Shown here: positions 35,802 to 42,977 of the stretch, in pieces
Position numbering within the stretch: the stretch's first letter is position 1
Layout of the letters: each line of letters begins with the position of its first letter
NCBI RefSeq assembly: GCF_001650195.1
Contig: NZ_LXYR01000038.1
Location: forward strand, 1-48,548
Origin: Phormidesmis priestleyi BC1401
Lineage (GTDB): Bacteria; Cyanobacteriota; Cyanobacteriia; Leptolyngbyales; Leptolyngbyaceae
DNA: 48,548 bases
Direction: 5' to 3'
Notes under the pieces: generated by a model
What the model saw: only the letters and a program-made list of their open reading frames with translations
The model's database searches: none
What the model was told of the DNA's origin: nothing
Translations under genes and position numbers: made by a program

Positions 35802-37018
35802 AGATATTAGTGCTGAATGCTGGCTCAAGTAGTCAAAAAAGCTGTCTTTATGAGTTGGGTGACGAGTTGCCCGATCAGCCGCTACAGCCGATTTGGGAAG
35901 CTAAAGTCGATTGGACTCATCACCAAGGCGTTGCAGAAATCGAGGTCAAAACCCAGCACGGAGCGACTCTAAAAGGAGAGAGTCCGGGCGATCGCTCTAC
36001 GGTGATTGCCCATATGCTTAACTTGCTTTGGAGTGGCGACACCCAGGTCATTGAGCAACCTTCAGATATTGATGTGGTCGGTCATCGAGTCGTTCATGGT
36101 GGGCAAGATTATCGAGAAAGTGTCCGAGTCACCGCAGAGGTAAAGGCAGCGATCGCTCGTCTCGCTATTTTCGCCCCGGTTCACAATCCAGCCAATCTAG
36201 AGGGCATTAACGCGATCGAGAAAGCCCTCGGCTCGGTGCCGCAGATTGCCGTTTTTGACACGGCGTTTCACTCTGATTTGCCTTTGGCGACTCAAGTTTA
36301 TCCAATTCCCTACAAGTGGTTTGAGCGAGGCATTCAGCGCTACGGATTTCACGGCATCAGTCATCGCTATTGCGCCGATCGTGCCGCCCAACTTTTGCAC
36401 CGTGACCTGTCAGATTTGCGTTTGATCACCTGTCATTTAGGAAATGGCTGCTCGTTAGCCGCGATTCGTGACGGTCACAGCGTCGATACCACGATGGGCT
36501 TTACCCCGCTAGAAGGCTTGATGATGGGTGCTCGATCGGGTTCAGTCGATCCTGGAATCTTAATCTATTTATTGCGGCAGGAAGGATTTAATGCAGACAC
36601 CCTCGACCAGATGCTCAACCAAGAATCTGGCTTAAAAGGAGTCTCTGGAGTGTCTGCCGATATGCGACAAATTAGAGCGGCGATCGAGCAAAACAAGCCT
36701 CGTGCAAAGCTGGCATTTGATGTTTACATTCATCGGCTGCGTGCTCAAATTGGATCAATGCTGCCCAGTTTAAGCCGATTGGATGCGCTAGTCTTCACGG
36801 CTGGCGTGGGGGAGAACAGTCCAGAGGTTCGGGCATCTACCTGTGAAGCGTTTGAGTTTTTAGGATTGAAACTGGATGACTCAAAAAATAGTCACAATCC
36901 CAAAGATCAAGATATTGCAACGCTGGACTCAACAATTCGAGTATTGGTGATTAAAACTCAAGAAGATTGGGCGATCGCACAAGAATGTTGGAGAATGCTC
37001 AATCATTCAGTGAACTAA
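35798..37018 (+). CDS. ackA: Acetate kinase
   Basis: 406 residues, normal length. It interconverts acetyl-phosphate + ADP and acetate + ATP. It starts with KILVLNAGSSSQKSCLYEL (phosphate-1 motif). Further blocks: VVGHRVVHGG, FDTAFHSDLPLATQVYPIPY, RYGFHGISHRY, CHLGNGCSLAAI, then DTTMGFTPLEGLMMGARSGS and FTAGVGENSPEVR. The gene overlaps the phosphatase stop by 4 bp. It consumes the acetyl-phosphate made by phosphoketolase and so yields one ATP. Its last 155 bp and the following 80 bp are duplicated in degraded form at 41373-41608. Confidence 0.96.
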   Translation: MKILVLNAGSSSQKSCLYELGDELPDQPLQPIWEAKVDWTHHQGVAEIEVKTQHGATLKGESPGDRSTVIAHMLNLLWSGDTQVIEQPSDIDVVGHRVVHGGQDYRESVRVTAEVKAAIARLAIFAPVHNPANLEGINAIEKALGSVPQIAVFDTAFHSDLPLATQVYPIPYKWFERGIQRYGFHGISHRYCADRAAQLLHRDLSDLRLITCHLGNGCSLAAIRDGHSVDTTMGFTPLEGLMMGARSGSVDPGILIYLLRQEGFNADTLDQMLNQESGLKGVSGVSADMRQIRAAIEQNKPRAKLAFDVYIHRLRAQIGSMLPSLSRLDALVFTAGVGENSPEVRASTCEAFEFLGLKLDDSKNSHNPKDQDIATLDSTIRVLVIKTQEDWAIAQECWRMLNHSVN

Positions 37019-37098
37019 ATCACTCGCACTTTTGGATTAGGAAGATGACGATAGTGAGCCAACTTTGCTTCGATTTCTTGCAGTTGCGCCAACGGTAA
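36864..37098. repeat. Direct duplication, copy A (ackA 3' end plus MSMEG_0570 3' end)
   Basis: This 235-bp segment aligns without large gaps to 41373-41608; identity is about 80-85 % by eye. It covers the last 51 codons of ackA and, in the opposite direction, the last 25 codons of an MSMEG_0570-like gene. Here ackA is intact and the other gene is a stub; in copy B it is the reverse. Confidence 0.85.
37015..37092 (-). pseudogene. 3' stub of an MSMEG_0570-family gene
   Basis: The minus strand reads LAQLQEIEAKLAHYRHLPNP then KVRVI and a stop at 37015-37017, inside the ackA stop region. The intact gene at 41512-41799 has LGQLQEIEVKSAQYRHLSDP then KVRVI. Only the last 25 codons survive. Just beyond, at about 37092, the similarity switches to hicB upstream sequence. 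Confidence 0.85.
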
Positions 37099-37167
37099 AA
37101 GTTCTCATCTACATCCTAAATCTAGCGACTCGATCCTAACCAAAAATTGGAATTATCGAGAGGTTTC
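37093..37167. repeat. Partial duplicate of the hicB 5' end and leader
   Basis: cggtaaaagttctcat at 37093-37108 equals 37663-37678, the first codons of hicB on the minus strand, and similarity continues through the leader to 37167 (matching up to about 37739) with roughly 80 % identity by eye. It is a stub of a second hicB copy joined to the MSMEG_0570 stub through a short microhomology (AACGGTAAA/AACGCTAAA). Confidence 0.75.
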
Positions 37168-37241
37168 AGTGTGAACTACTCGCATTTTAGCCTCCTTGAC
37201 AAGGCTGTTTGATCGTTTGACTTGAGGGCACATCTCAGTCT

Positions 37242-37465
37242 TTAACGCATCTTCAGCATCTCCTCAATTGCTAGCTCAATATCGCTTGCGATTTGCCGCA
37301 GCAGCTTAGGAGAAATATCGCGCCCTTTGTGAAACGGAACCGTCGTTGCTCGACCATCTTCGTGCCGAAACTGCTTGTGTGAACCTTTCTGACGCACTTC
37401 CACAAATTTAAGATTCTCTAAATCCGAACAACTTCTTGTGGCTTCAAAACAGGAATATTGCTCAC
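37242..37465 (-). pseudogene. hicA: HicA toxin gene with a one-base frameshift
   Basis: Starting at GTG 37465, the frame reads SNIPVLKPQEVVRI and then hits TAG (37418-37420). In the next frame the rest of a HicA protein follows: LKFVEVRQKGSHKQFRHEDG, RATTVPFHKGRDI, then SPKLLRQIASDIEL, ending at TAA 37242-37244. The DNA cggatttagag lacks one T compared with the expected att-tta-gag. HicA is a small double-stranded-RNA-binding mRNA interferase whose catalytic His lies in the GSHK motif, which is still encoded. The frameshift should abolish the toxin unless it is corrected by slippage. It starts 3 bp after the hicB stop. Confidence 0.8.
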
Positions 37466-37468
37466 CGC

Positions 37469-37678
37469 CTACCCAACCACAATTTGCTGAGTCCCGATAA
37501 ACTCCGTGCTGAATACAACTTGTTCGTCTTCCAGCAGCATCTCAATTACTTCTCGCAGGTTCTCGTGTAACTCATCCAAAGTTTCACCTTGAGAATGCGC
37601 TCCGGGGAAGCCGGGGACGTAGCCAACATATAGGCTTGTATCGGAATCTCGCTCAACGATCGCGGTAAAAGTTCTCAT
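37469..37678 (-). CDS. hicB: HicB-family antitoxin
   Basis: 69 residues from the ATG at 37678 (MRTFTAIVERDSDTSLYVGY, then VPGFPGAHSQGETLDELHEN). This is the partial RNase H fold of HicB antitoxins, which neutralise HicA and often repress their own promoter. There is no added DNA-binding tail. The chosen start has AGGAAG 10 bp upstream; an upstream extension to 37765 lacks family similarity. hicB comes before hicA, as in many cyanobacterial pairs. With hicA frameshifted, the antitoxin is probably an orphan here. Confidence 0.88.
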   Translation of the reverse strand: MRTFTAIVERDSDTSLYVGYVPGFPGAHSQGETLDELHENLREVIEMLLEDEQVVFSTEFIGTQQIVVG

Positions 37679-37857
37679 CCCACTTCCTAACTCTAGCGCC
37701 TCGATTCTAACCAAGAATGGGAATTGCTGAAAGGGTTTAGAACGAAGTAGATTTACGACCTGCACATCACAAGCTCAGTTCCCTGCATTTTAACTTGAGC
37801 AATCACTCGTCCGCTTCAGAGACTACTCTGCTCTGTGAAACACACTTTTCCTAAAGC

Positions 37858-38256
37858 TTATTCAATGAACTCAATATTTTGGAAGGTCTTTACTTTATCA
37901 GCAAGCACCGTCTCTTTCAAAACCCTCTCGTAGAAAGGGTGAAAAGATTCCATCCTAATAAAAAAGAAGATCTCATCATATGAACTCAACTTGATATTAA
38001 AATCTTGAACGATAATCCCTTTTTTTTGCGGCGTAACAGTATCAGGATGCTTTTCGTACCAGACATGACGCTCGTTTGATAGATAGACTCCGTAGAGATC
38101 GGATAGAACACCCCAAATCACATTTTGCTCTTGACACCTCTTCATAAATTGCTGAATGCCAGCGCTCGTGTACAACTTATCAGGTGTAACTGTAATGTCA
38201 GTTCCTTTAAGATTAGGCTCCTTTTCTTTAGAGCAGTGGGTTAAGTACACGCGCAT
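37858..38256 (-). CDS. Small DUF6884-like protein
   Basis: 132 residues. VYLTHCSKEKEPNLKGT near the start, KLYTSAGIQQFMKRCQEQ, and VIWGVLSDLYGVYLSNER follow the pattern of DUF6884/YaaA-like proteins (a CSKxK start, LYxS, then W-x-L-S-x-x-Y-G). The function is unknown; some relatives sit in mobile or defence regions. It lies alone in a low-density stretch next to the hicBA remnant. The sequence is lower in GC than its neighbours by eye, which fits acquisition by transfer. Confidence 0.55.
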   Translation of the reverse strand: MRVYLTHCSKEKEPNLKGTDITVTPDKLYTSAGIQQFMKRCQEQNVIWGVLSDLYGVYLSNERHVWYEKHPDTVTPQKKGIIVQDFNIKLSSYDEIFFFIRMESFHPFYERVLKETVLADKVKTFQNIEFIE

Positions 38257-38411
38257 GGCTCTAGATCATCCTCAACTTTCACTAAAAGACTTAATAAAAT
38301 CGCCTTACTAACATCCTTAAGATTAATTCATTAAACGGTTATTGGCTAGGCTTTCTCACCTTCTGTGTAACTTTTATGCAACCTTGCTGAAGCAGTAATT
38401 AATGGATCACG

Positions 38412-38451
38412 TTGGAGCGATCAACCACTCTACTTTCTTAGATCGCTCCAA
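38412..38451. repeat. Perfect 11-bp inverted repeat
   Basis: TTGGAGCGATC (38412-38422) and GATCGCTCCAA (38441-38451) flank an 18-nt loop. It could form a stem-loop. There is no T-run and no gene directly upstream on either strand that it would obviously terminate. Confidence 0.6.
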
Positions 38452-38623
38452 CTCTCCAAGAAACCGACCCGCGATCGCCACACTCCCAAAACTGCATAAA
38501 CCTCAAATCGTCTCCCTACTGATGACGTGTAAGGGGCATTATGTCTTTTAAAGATATCTGGATCGTGCAGCTTCCGGCGGATAGTGTGTATGTGTTGACC
38601 CTACAAGCGCCGATTTCGCTGAC

Positions 38624-38680
38624 CATTCAGCCAAAGTGACCCGTGTCAGATTCAGTCCCGATGGTCAAACTCTTGAATAA
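38624..38680 (+). pseudogene. WD40-repeat gene relic
   Basis: Reads HSAKVTRVRFSPDGQTLE then TAA. H-x-x-x-V-x-x-V-x-F-S-P-D-G-x-x-L is the start of a WD40 blade, common in large cyanobacterial WD40 proteins. Only 18 codons remain and no start or neighbouring blades are visible. Confidence 0.6.
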
Positions 38681-38735
38681 TTTGTGAATAAGGTCTACCT
38701 TAATCAGAGCTATTAGAAGGGAGTAGATTTAAGTG

Positions 38736-39074
38736 ATGTCTAAACTATCCACTAAGCTGTCTATTTTGCTATCCGTCGTCACCGGATTGGTCATCGTCGG
38801 TTTGCAGTTTTTCTGGGCAAAACCTGCTCTGTCTACGATTCCAGATTCAGCCGCTTTTAACCTACCCTCGATCGTGGCGACTGCTGCTGCTCCTCCTTCC
38901 CTCGTACCAGCCGTCTTAGGAGGCAAACCTGTTTATGTACTTTATATGACTCGTAGCTCAGACCGGGTGCTAGTGCGCTGTTATCCGGGCTATCAGCCGT
39001 CCATCAAGATTCAATCGATGGGTGGGGCAAACGCGGCTAAAGAAGGGGTTATGACCTGCAACTCGCCTGCCTAG
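38736..39074 (+). CDS. Small exported or membrane-anchored protein of unknown function
   Basis: 112 residues from the ATG at 38736 (a GTG one codon earlier is possible); GAAGGGAG lies 13-20 bp upstream. The N-terminus MSKLSTKLSILLSVVTGLVI followed by VGLQFFWAKPALS looks like a signal peptide with an AxA-like end near residue 33, or an anchor. The mature part is rich in Ala/Pro (ATAAAPPSLVP), then VYVLYMTRSSDRVLVRCYPG and a short tail with one more Cys. The two Cys (CYPG, MTCN) could form a disulfide in the periplasm. No family recognised; no operon partners. Confidence 0.6.
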   Translation: MSKLSTKLSILLSVVTGLVIVGLQFFWAKPALSTIPDSAAFNLPSIVATAAAPPSLVPAVLGGKPVYVLYMTRSSDRVLVRCYPGYQPSIKIQSMGGANAAKEGVMTCNSPA

Positions 39075-39140
39075 AAGAATGCAGTGGGCGATCACTGAGT
39101 CATCATGCAAAAATCATAAGCGTCCTTTATCGATCGTGCT

Positions 39141-39923
39141 ATGCCGCGCCTGAGCCATATTTTTGTGTTTCCGATCAAATCGTTGGATGGCGTTTCAGTG
39201 ACTCACACCACGATTTTACAAGGTGGATCTCTGACGCACGATCGGGAATTTGTGATCGTCGATCGCGACCACAAATGGGTCAATGGCAAACGCACCGCAA
39301 AAATCCATCAGATTCGGTCGCAGTTTAATCTCAACGCTAGAATCGTGACGCTTTCGATTCGGGGCAACCATCCGGTTAGCTTTCATCTCGATTATGCACG
39401 TCCGGCAATCGCTGCCTGGTTCAGTGACTTTTTCGGCTTTCCGGTCAGCCTTCAGCAAGACACCATTACTGGGTTTCCAGACGATCCCAGTTCACCCGGA
39501 CCGACGATCATCAGCACTGCCACGATCGAGCAGGTTGCTTCCTGGTTTCCCGACCTTTCAGTTGAGGACATCCGAAGCCGCTTTCGCACCAATTTAGAAC
39601 TAACCGACGTTCCTGCATTTTGGGAAGACCGTCTATATTCTGAGAATGACCCGATCGAGTTTCGTTTAGGCGAGGTGCAACTTCAAGGCATCAACCCCTG
39701 CCAGCGATGTGTAGTGCCGACTCGCAGCGCAATCTCTGGGGTAAAAACGCCTCAGTTTCAAAAAACATTTGGACTGAAGCGCAAAGAAGAATTTCCAACC
39801 TGGGCAGCCGCTTCGCGCTTTAACCATTTCTATCGGTTAGCTGTCAACACCCGCATCGCTGCCTCTGAAACTGGGAAACGCTTGCAGGTCGGCGACCCGA
39901 TCGAGACCGTGCTCACTGGCTAG
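39141..39923 (+). CDS. MOSC-domain protein (YcbX-like)
   Basis: 260 residues. The N-terminal MOSC_N beta-barrel is clear in LSHIFVFPIKSLDGVSVT and GGSLTHDREFVIVDRDHKWV. The C-terminal MOSC domain has RFRTNLELTDVPAFWEDRL and the Cys motif GINPCQRCVVPTRS; the Cys of this motif is thought to bind sulfur or the molybdenum cofactor. YcbX-type proteins are molybdenum-cofactor enzymes that reduce N-hydroxylated bases and related compounds in other bacteria. The 2Fe-2S domain present in E. coli YcbX is missing, as in many short homologues. It stands alone. Confidence 0.87.
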   Translation: MPRLSHIFVFPIKSLDGVSVTHTTILQGGSLTHDREFVIVDRDHKWVNGKRTAKIHQIRSQFNLNARIVTLSIRGNHPVSFHLDYARPAIAAWFSDFFGFPVSLQQDTITGFPDDPSSPGPTIISTATIEQVASWFPDLSVEDIRSRFRTNLELTDVPAFWEDRLYSENDPIEFRLGEVQLQGINPCQRCVVPTRSAISGVKTPQFQKTFGLKRKEEFPTWAAASRFNHFYRLAVNTRIAASETGKRLQVGDPIETVLTG

Positions 39924-39991
39924 GACATGTTTTAAACCTCTTGTTCTTGTTTTACAAGTTCTCAAAACTAAATCGTACTGAGGTAGGAACA

Positions 39992-40084
39992 ATGCTAGGA
40001 CTACGTTTAGAAGAAACAAGAGTTTACCAAGAAGCAAAAGCGGAAGGAGAGCAAATTGGAGAACAGAACGCCAAACTAAGCTAA
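39992..40084 (+). pseudogene. Rpn-family protein relic
   Basis: 30 codons: MLGLRLEETRVYQEAKAEGE followed by QIGEQNAKLS and a stop. LEETRVYQEAKAEG matches the helical tail of cyanobacterial Rpn (PD-(D/E)XK) proteins. In the next frame KLIRVMLQIY continues, so the tail was also frameshifted. GAGGTAGGAAC just upstream could serve as a ribosome site. Confidence 0.5.
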
Positions 40085-40317
40085 TTCGGGTAATGCTACA
40101 GATCTATTGTTGTCATCTAAACGGATAGACCCAACTCAACTCAAACGGGGGCTGTCTAAATAAACAGGGGTAAGTGAATAACTCGAATAAGGGAGCCGAC
40201 CCAAAGAGGTGATTGCCGACTCCCTAATGCCCAACTTTCTAGAGTTGAATGGTGATTTTGTTGTGCAATTCCTCCACTTGAATCAGTGAACCATTACCCA
40301 GAACGATGTTGAACTTC

Positions 40318-41372
40318 GGCTTTGTTGAATGAATCTAAAAAAGGGCAGACTTGAGTTTGAGAAAGCCATCAACTAAGCTGAAACCCGATAGTTATTGGGT
40401 TTCGCGATCTGGATCATGCGATTGAGCGCGGCACACTTGATGAACAACTCCACGGCTTGATTGCCAAAATCACGCGAACTCAGACCACCCCCAAAGATCG
40501 TCTTGAAGCGGAACATTGTTGTTTCTGCCAAAGAACGGCGATGATAGTCGCTCTCCTGTTTCCAAACTTTCCGCCCGACTTTACGAATCCGACGGAGGTT
40601 ATCATCTCGGTTGTGACGCTCTCCTTGAGCGTTGCCATGCTTCCAGATTTTGGCTCCGCGACGGGGTGGAATGGTTGCCCTCGCTTTGCCTTCTCGAATG
40701 GCATCGTAGCATTGCCGTTGGTCATAGGCTCCGTCCCCTGACACTTGCTCAATGTCGCCCTCGATTTGACCCAACGATTCGGGCGGCACTTGCCCATCAC
40801 TAGATGTCATTCGTCGTGACAAAAGCGGCTAAAATCTCCTCGGTTTGTGCATCGATTCCGAGATGAAGTTTACGCCAAGTTCGCCGCTTACTGATGCCGC
40901 GTTTTCCACTCGTCTTCTCCATACACTTTCATCCCGGTTGAGTCTACCACCACATGCCTCGCTTCTGTTTTCGGCAGCACGGGGAGGTCAATCGACAGGT
41001 TATCTAGTCGCCGTGACAGCGTACTTTGGTCAGACACGAACAGGTCAATGCCCATCAACTCAAAAATCGATTCTACAAATCCCTGTCATTGCCGCCCTGC
41101 CAATCCATAAATCGATTTCAGCGTCACCATCGTGATGATTGCTAAATCGCCGTACAGCAACGAAGCACCCGGTTTACCGCTTAGGTTTGGCACAATCCAT
41201 ACCTCTAGAACCGACTCATCGACCCAGAACGTCAGGCTGCCTCTCTGTTTCAATCCAGCGTTATACTCAGCCCAGTTGCGGATGCGGTAGCTCTTTGCTG
41301 TAAGGGTTTGTGAGGTGGTACTTCAAACCTATCACGTCGCCCTTCTGCAACCCCTATTCATGCAACAACGCC
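40318..41372 (-). mobile_element. Decayed IS5-family (IS903-group) insertion sequence
   Basis: Terminal inverted repeats: GGCTTTGTTGAATGAAT at 40318-40334, and the inverse of GGCGTTGTTGCATGAAT at 41356-41372; they match at 15 of 17 positions. The left one is nearly identical to the IS903 end I remember (GGCTTTGTTGAATAAATC). The element is 1055 bp, the size of IS903. The flanking 9-mers (ttgaacttc and gattgaaac) are not a target duplication, so one side has been rearranged. The right end touches the ackA relic exactly. Confidence 0.8.
40373..41340 (-). pseudogene. IS903-like transposase with several frameshifts and stops
   Basis: The C-terminal 149 codons (40373-40822) are open: VSGDGAYDQRQCYDAI holds a catalytic DDE-type Asp, ESDYHRRSLAETTMFRFKTI the catalytic Glu helix of IS5 transposases, and NRMIQIAKPNNY the end. 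Upstream pieces appear in different frames: KQRGSLTFWVDESV, YGDLAIITMVTLKSIYGLAG, GFVESIFELMGIDLFVSDQS, then VVVDSTGMKVYGEDEW and RTWRKLHLGIDAQTEEILAA. At least three frameshifts or stops separate them, so the product is non-functional. Confidence 0.8.
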
Positions 41373-41514
41373 GATTGAAACTAGATCACTCAAAAAACAT
41401 CCACAATCTTAAAGATCAAGATATTGTAAAGTCAGATTCAACAATTTGAGTATTGGTGATTCAAACTCAAAAAGATTGGGAGATTGCACAAGAACATTAG
41501 AGAATGCTCAATCA
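41373..41514 (+). pseudogene. Degraded 3' fragment of acetate kinase
   Basis: Starts with gattgaaactagatcactc next to the IS end and follows ackA codons from about 356 to the stop. An in-frame TGA replaces the CGA codon (acaatttgagta against acaattcgagta). The fragment overlaps the stop codon of the MSMEG_0570-family gene on the other strand. Confidence 0.85.
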
Positions 41515-41608
41515 TTCAATGAACTGAATCACTCGCACTTTTGGATCAGAGAGGTGACGATATTGAGCAGATTTCACCTCGATTTCTTGCAGTTGTCCCA
41601 ACGCTAAA
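41373..41608. repeat. Direct duplication, copy B
   Basis: Partner of 36864-37098 (about 80-85 % identity by eye). In this copy the MSMEG_0570-like gene is intact and ackA is the stub. Its left edge coincides with the right end of the IS903-like element. Confidence 0.85.
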
Positions 41609-41799
41609 CCACATGGTCTGCCATATTTTAATTGAACTCGATCGCTGGCGATTTGCAGTGCTTCTCTCGATCTCTGAACAAAATCATCCAAATCATACTC
41701 AGTATCAGGAATAAAATAATCCTTAATCACTAGAGAAGGAGAATAACAGGTTTCTTGAGAACCATCAGACCATTGAATTTGAAACCGTATTTCTGGCAT
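41512..41799 (-). CDS. MSMEG_0570-family nitrogen-starvation-response protein
   Basis: 95 residues: MPEIRFQIQWSDGSQETCYS, SLVIKDYFIPDTEYDLDDFV, and a C-terminus QLQEIEVKSAQYRHLSDPKV. This small protein is a standard member of the Nit1C nitrilase cluster of cyanobacteria, mycobacteria and pseudomonads. Its biochemical role is unknown. It is the last gene of the cluster here, 14 bp behind the glycosyltransferase gene on the same strand. Its stop lies inside an ackA relic that converges on it, and a 25-codon stub of a second copy lies beside the intact ackA gene (37015-37092). Confidence 0.85.
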   Translation of the reverse strand: MPEIRFQIQWSDGSQETCYSPSLVIKDYFIPDTEYDLDDFVQRSREALQIASDRVQLKYGRPCGLALGQLQEIEVKSAQYRHLSDPKVRVIQFIE

Positions 41800-41813
41800 A
41801 AGTTTAATAGAAA

Positions 41814-42977
41814 TTAGTACAAGTCAGTCTTGATATTTGTAATTTGATTTTGATAGTAATGCAAATGCATTTTAGCGGAGTTTTCCCAGGTATAGCGAGA
41901 CAAAATAGATTGGCTCTGCTGCATTAATAAACGGGAGACATTGGGCTGGATAACTGATCGCATAGCCTGGGCGATCGCGTCAGTCGAGTCTGGAGACACT
42001 AACAGCGCTTGAGTCTCTGAGAGGAACTCAGTAAACGGCGGCTGATTTGAGGTGATCACAGGCAGACCCGACGCGATCGCTTCCAGCACGACTAACCCCC
42101 ACCCTTCTTTTGTCGATGGAAACACAAACGCATCCGCCGTTCTGTATAAAATGGGCAGTTCGGCATCAGAAACCACTCCAGGTAAGATGAGCGATCGTCC
42201 GATTTGAATGTCTAACCGATCGGCGAGGGCAAAGAAATCATCTCGATACGTCTGATAGTCAAACAGCATCGCTCCTCCCGCAATCACCAACTGAGCCGTC
42301 GGATAGTCTTCTAACACTTGCCCAAACGCTTGCAGGAGCCGAATCGAGTTCTTTCGATGCTCGATACCCCCAACGGTTAAATAAATTGGGGAACCACTTA
42401 AGCCTAATTGTTCTTTGAGTGATGATTCTAACCCGCTGGCGATCGGCGAAAATCTCTCTAAATTGACCCCGTTAATCACTCGCGGAGCATGAATGCGATA
42501 TTGTCGCTGAATCTCTTTTTGCCAGCAATCGCTCACACAAAGACAGAGATTGGCATTCCGAATCGATCGGTCTTGACATTGCTGAAGATAATGGCTGCTG
42601 TAATCCTCAATATGATGAATCGTTCGCACAAACGAGGAAATCTGTTGCTGCTGAACGAGCTTTGCTAACGCATTGGCACTAATGCAATCTTGAGCGTGAT
42701 AAACATCATAAACGGATTGGAGTTGACTCAAATAAGACACAAATTCTTGAATGCGCTGTTGAATTAGTTGGTCGATGTCGATCGGTGCAGCTTGAGCAGG
42801 CACCAAATCATAATCACAAGACGACGTATAGTCGAATCCCTTCCCGTCTTTATCTAACGCATAGACACAAACATAATGACCCAATTTATGCAGCGCCTCT
42901 GCTAACTCTAGAGTATGAATGACGCTTCCTCTAGGCTTTGTCGAGTAAGTCAATAAAGCGATTCGGTATAGAGTCAT
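41814..42977 (-). CDS. MSMEG_0565-family GT4 glycosyltransferase
   Basis: 387 residues. GT-B fold glycosyltransferase. The N-terminal domain has LLTYSTKPRGSVIHTLELAE, VYHAQDCISANALAKL and RTIHHIEDYSSHYLQQC. The C-terminal Glycos_transf_1 domain has YLTVGGIEHRKNSIRLLQAF and the donor-binding E-x7-E motif in FPSTKEGWGLVVLEAIASGL. This combination (SVIHTLELAEALH, HHIEDY) is specific to the glycosyltransferase of the Nit1C cluster. The acceptor and sugar donor are unknown. Its start overlaps the preceding membrane-protein gene by 4 bp, and the MSMEG_0570-like gene follows by 14 bp, so it remains in the operon. Confidence 0.9.
   Translation of the reverse strand: MTLYRIALLTYSTKPRGSVIHTLELAEALHKLGHYVCVYALDKDGKGFDYTSSCDYDLVPAQAAPIDIDQLIQQRIQEFVSYLSQLQSVYDVYHAQDCISANALAKLVQQQQISSFVRTIHHIEDYSSHYLQQCQDRSIRNANLCLCVSDCWQKEIQRQYRIHAPRVINGVNLERFSPIASGLESSLKEQLGLSGSPIYLTVGGIEHRKNSIRLLQAFGQVLEDYPTAQLVIAGGAMLFDYQTYRDDFFALADRLDIQIGRSLILPGVVSDAELPILYRTADAFVFPSTKEGWGLVVLEAIASGLPVITSNQPPFTEFLSETQALLVSPDSTDAIAQAMRSVIQPNVSRLLMQQSQSILSRYTWENSAKMHLHYYQNQITNIKTDLY

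Larger units (their letters stand above)
38257..38732. other. 476-bp intergenic region
   Basis: Contains an 11-bp inverted repeat (38412-38451) and a WD40 relic (38624-38680). A 32-codon frame at 38541-38639 (MSFKDIWIVQLPADSVYVLT...) overlaps the relic and is probably debris of the same lost gene. Nothing else recognised. Confidence 0.6.

Noticed and set aside
40148-40171. GGGGCTGTCTAAATAAACAGGGGT as left end of the IS element
   Set aside because: It pairs with the right end worse (about 16 of 23 with a gap) than GGCTTTGTTGAATGAAT at 40318 and would leave over 200 bp of non-coding DNA inside the element.
40187-40300. Partial inverted repeat gggagccgac / gccgactccc and a short frame MPNFLELNGDF
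   Set aside because: It may be a piece of another insertion sequence, but it is too short to assign.
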